A DNA stretch of 8,325 nt from Chloroflexota bacterium (GTDB lineage: Bacteria; Chloroflexota; Ktedonobacteria; Ktedonobacterales; Ktedonobacteraceae): assembly GCA_005879655.1 (NCBI GenBank), contig VBJK01000232.1, forward strand, positions 3,552 to 11,876. Reading direction: 5' to 3'. Positions within the stretch are counted from its first letter, which is position 1. Each line of letters starts with the position of its first letter. The translations under genes were made by a program, and so were the position numbers. This document shows positions 6,624 through 8,325 of the stretch, piece after piece. The notes under the pieces were generated by a model. It saw nothing but the letters and a program-made list of their open reading frames with translations, searched no databases and was not told where the DNA came from.

Positions 6624-6643
6624 GTTACTTATAAAAGAGTAAC
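6624..6643. promoter_or_regulatory. Candidate operator dyad upstream of regulator B
   Basis: GTTACT (6624-6629) and AGTAAC (6638-6643) form an inverted repeat with an 8-bp spacer, directly upstream of the -35 of regulator B. The embedded TTACTT and AGAGTAAC half-sites also occur at 1160-1181 upstream of paralog A. A self-binding site for the XRE family is an inference. Confidence 0.4.
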
Positions 6644-6832
6644 ATTGTTGTGACATTCCTCTAATAAATTTGTGGCATTGTACCAGAAAAATTTTCGAGG
6701 ATAGGAACTTGCTAGATAAGGGTTCATATTTCGTAGTCTATCATACAGTAACTATTCTAGTCAAGACTTATGAGAGGAGTGGTACTAGGACATTGATAAA
6801 ATTGTTGAACACTGACCACAACACTTCAGTCG

Positions 6833-6900
6833 AGAGTAAAATAGGAAATAAATCTCTGTATATTTGCGCATATACAGAGATTTATTTCCTGTTTCACTCT
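6833..6900. repeat. Long near-perfect hairpin, 31-bp stem
   Basis: Positions 6843-6863 and 6870-6890 are exact reverse complements (21 bp) around the six-base loop TTGCGC. The stem extends outward to 6833 and 6900 with one T-G wobble and one mismatch. No T-tract follows on either strand and it lies upstream of both flanking genes, so it is not a normal terminator. It could be a palindromic mobile remnant, a structured RNA or a protein-binding palindrome. Confidence 0.8.
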
Positions 6901-7087
6901 ACCGTCCTGTGCTTAACTACAATAACGAGCCAGAATTTTTTACTCTCACGGATAAGACGACTAGTTACATAGGAACATAACTCCTCAATAATCGTTCATT
7001 GAGAGGATATAGCAATCTACAATGTCTCTTTTGTTCTCCCTCATCATATCAGGAAGCATGCTCTATACAAGCTAGAGCTATCTGTAT

Positions 7088-7093
7088 TATAAT
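7088..7093 (+). promoter_or_regulatory. Possible -10 element for rsmI
   Basis: A consensus TATAAT, about 86 bp before the chosen rsmI start. The -35 position at 17-bp spacing (ATACAA, 7065-7070) is poor, so the promoter is tentative. Confidence 0.35.
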
Positions 7094-7179
7094 GCAAACG
7101 CACCAATAAAAATCTACCCTTCTTATCCATGCTGACATTGCATGCAAAACTTGTAGACAGGTCAGGAACAATACAGACC

Positions 7180-7893
7180 ATGCTTTATCTTGTAGCAACA
7201 CCGATTGGGAATCTGAGTGATATCTCCCTGCGTGCTCTCGAAACTTTACGTTCGGTCGATCTCATCGCCAGCGAAGATACAAGAAAGACAGGCTTATTGC
7301 TTAAGCACTTTGACATTCACAAGCCACAGATTGCTTTTCATGAACACAATGAGCAACACGCTGGAGAACGTATCGAAGAGATGCTCAAGCAAGGAAAATC
7401 CATCGCAGTAGTGACAAATGCAGGAACCCCAGGTATTGCCGACCCTGGTTTTACGCTAGTACGCCGTGCCATTCAAGCACAGGTGAATGTTACTATGATA
7501 CCCGGCCCCACAGCCTTTGTGATGGCATTAGTACTATCAGGATTGCCTGTACATAGTTTCACTTTTCGAGGCTTTCCCCCTCGTAAATCAGTAGGAAGAA
7601 GAAAGTTTCTAGAAGTGGATCGCGATATGCCCCATACACTGATTTACTATGAAAGCCCCTATCGCTTGCTCTCCTTTTTAGAAGATGCGCTGGCTGTCTT
7701 TGGCGATCGCCCAGCTGCTTTAGCCAACGAGCTTAGCAAGCTGTTTGAGAAGGTCGAACGCGGCACGCTCTCCTCTCTGCTGACGGCACAGGCGCAGTCC
7801 AAGTTAAAAGGAGAGTATATTGTGGTTATCGCTGGCAAGCCACAAGCAGGCAGAAATACGCAGAACGACTCTGATACTGAAGAAGCTCAATGA
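7180..7893 (+). CDS. rsmI: 16S rRNA (cytidine-1402-2'-O)-methyltransferase
   Basis: RsmI transfers a methyl group from S-adenosylmethionine to the 2'-OH of C1402 in 16S rRNA, in the ribosomal P-site region. The 237-residue protein starts [20 protein letters not shown], the family N-terminus of the tetrapyrrole-methylase fold. Further motifs are [79 protein letters not shown] and [10 protein letters not shown]. The usual SDAGTP motif reads TNAGTP here, an Asp-to-Asn change. E. coli RsmI is 286 residues; this one is shorter at the C-terminus. I chose the ATG at 7180 (AGGA at 7164-7167) over the in-frame ATG at 7129, which has no ribosome binding site and would add 17 residues before the conserved MLYLVATP. 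It converges on the next gene with 15 bp between. Confidence 0.95.
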   Translation: MLYLVATPIGNLSDISLRALETLRSVDLIASEDTRKTGLLLKHFDIHKPQIAFHEHNEQHAGERIEEMLKQGKSIAVVTNAGTPGIADPGFTLVRRAIQAQVNVTMIPGPTAFVMALVLSGLPVHSFTFRGFPPRKSVGRRKFLEVDRDMPHTLIYYESPYRLLSFLEDALAVFGDRPAALANELSKLFEKVERGTLSSLLTAQAQSKLKGEYIVVIAGKPQAGRNTQNDSDTEEAQ

Positions 7894-7908
7894 TACCTCT
7901 GATACCGC

Positions 7909-8325
7909 TCAAGAAAATGCATACTTTGGCAAATAAGTGAAGTGATAAGAGGCCAGTTGTTCCGGCACAGAGACCAATGGTACCTCCCAATATATTGGAC
8001 GTATAAAATCTTCACTACGCTTGCATTGCAATGCATATTTTAATTCAGATAGCACATACCCTGAGTGATGCGCTTGGCTAGACCAGAACAACTGAAAAAT
8101 CTCAGCATCCGCGATCATCTGTTGAATATCTTGGTTGAAATTCCTTCCCTCTCGTGCTTTAATGACTTTGGCTATAAACTCAAACTCTCGTGCACTATAG
8201 AGATCCTGATATGCTTCGATGAATGGAGCATCCCTGCGGCTATATGAAGGGAAGATACGCTTAAAGATTTTTGTATACGCATTTGCCATTGCAGCGGCTC
8301 CAATAGCATCCTCTGAAGTCTCGAA
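7909..8325 (-). CDS. TIR-like domain protein, C-terminal part (may extend past the window)
   Basis: The frame is open from the right edge to the TGA at 7911-7909. It contains an ATG at 8289-8287 with GGAG eight bases upstream; from there the protein is 126 residues. It matches the bacterial TIR-like pattern: IFPSYSRRDAPFIEAY (12-27, beta-A and first helix), DIQQMIADAEIFQLFWSS (54-71), SGYVLSELKYAL (76-87) and FIRPIYWEVP followed by PEQLASYHFTYLP (95-121). Glu82 in SELKYAL is where the catalytic glutamate of NAD-cleaving TIR domains would fall. Such domains act as NADases in defence or signalling, or as protein adaptors. Because no stop lies between 8289 and 8325, the TIR may be the C-terminal domain of a larger protein; the upstream residues (ETSEDAIGAAA) look like a linker. 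The role here is unknown. Confidence 0.7.
   Translation of the reverse strand, partial: FETSEDAIGAAAMANAYTKIFKRIFPSYSRRDAPFIEAYQDLYSAREFEFIAKVIKAREGRNFNQDIQQMIADAEIFQLFWSSQAHHSGYVLSELKYALQCKRSEDFIRPIYWEVPLVSVPEQLASYHFTYLPKYAFS

Larger units (their letters stand above)
6532..7179. other. Long divergent intergenic region, regulator B / rsmI
   Basis: This 648-bp AT-rich stretch has no credible gene. The ORF at 6670-6972 passes through a long hairpin, lacks a ribosome binding site and has no family features. The left end holds the promoter and a dyad for regulator B. The centre holds a 31-bp-stem hairpin (6833-6900). A small stem-loop, CTCAAT and ATTGAG around eight bases, lies near 6983-7005. 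A TATAAT at 7088-7093 serves rsmI. The region is large enough to hold an unrecognised small RNA. Confidence 0.65.

Noticed and set aside
6833..6900. Rho-independent terminator
   Set aside because: There is no T-tract on either side, and both adjacent genes point away from it.
6670..6972. 100-codon ORF in the plus strand between regulator B and rsmI
   Set aside because: It reads through the long hairpin, has no ribosome binding site and shows no domain-like pattern.
7129..7179. Longer N-terminus for RsmI from ATG 7129
   Set aside because: There is no ribosome binding site, and the family N-terminus [11 protein letters not shown] starts at 7180.

Overview
The window looks like a chromosomal segment of a free-living bacterium with moderate, roughly even GC. 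Two long XRE-HTH/TPR regulators, an atypical sigma/anti-sigma pair, a TIR-like protein and several palindromic intergenic repeats suggest a large-genome, regulator-rich Chloroflexota bacterium of the Ktedonobacteria type. This is an inference from gene content and protein style. No rRNA or other taxonomic marker was available to test it.

Layout from left to right. (1) 1-830, minus: 5' part of chorismate synthase (aroC), running off the left edge. (2) 831-1315: divergent intergenic region with the aroC ribosome binding site, degenerate palindromic repeats, a dyad, and a good promoter for the next gene. (3) 1316-2665, plus: intact XRE-HTH/TPR regulator (paralog A). (4) 2666-2881: convergent intergenic region filled largely by a palindromic repeat element with 27-bp inverted ends. 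(5) 4879-2882, minus: two-gene operon of a divergent sigma-like factor followed by a protein with an HxxxCxxC zinc-finger anti-sigma motif, with a strong promoter and a perfect 10-bp dyad upstream. (6) 6531-5149, minus: second XRE-HTH/TPR regulator (paralog B), split by one in-frame amber codon and closed by a hairpin terminator. (7) 6532-7179: long divergent intergenic region with a near-perfect 31-bp-stem hairpin. (8) 7180-7893, plus: rsmI, 16S rRNA 2'-O-methyltransferase. (9) 8325-7909, minus: C-terminal part of a TIR-like protein, open at the right edge.

How the genes may work together. aroC and rsmI are housekeeping genes that frame a regulatory island. Inside it, a sigma/anti-sigma operon lies between two paralogous HTH-TPR regulators. 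Such regulators usually sense a ligand or protein through the TPR superhelix and bind DNA through the HTH. Similar TTACTT...AGAGTAAC motifs lie upstream of both paralogs, which may reflect auto- or cross-regulation. Nothing in the sequence proves that the regulators control the sigma operon. The most notable signals are the amber codon in paralog B (paralog A has CAG at the aligned position), the unusual sigma architecture with an extra C-terminal domain, the family of palindromic repeats around paralog A, and the long hairpin upstream of rsmI.
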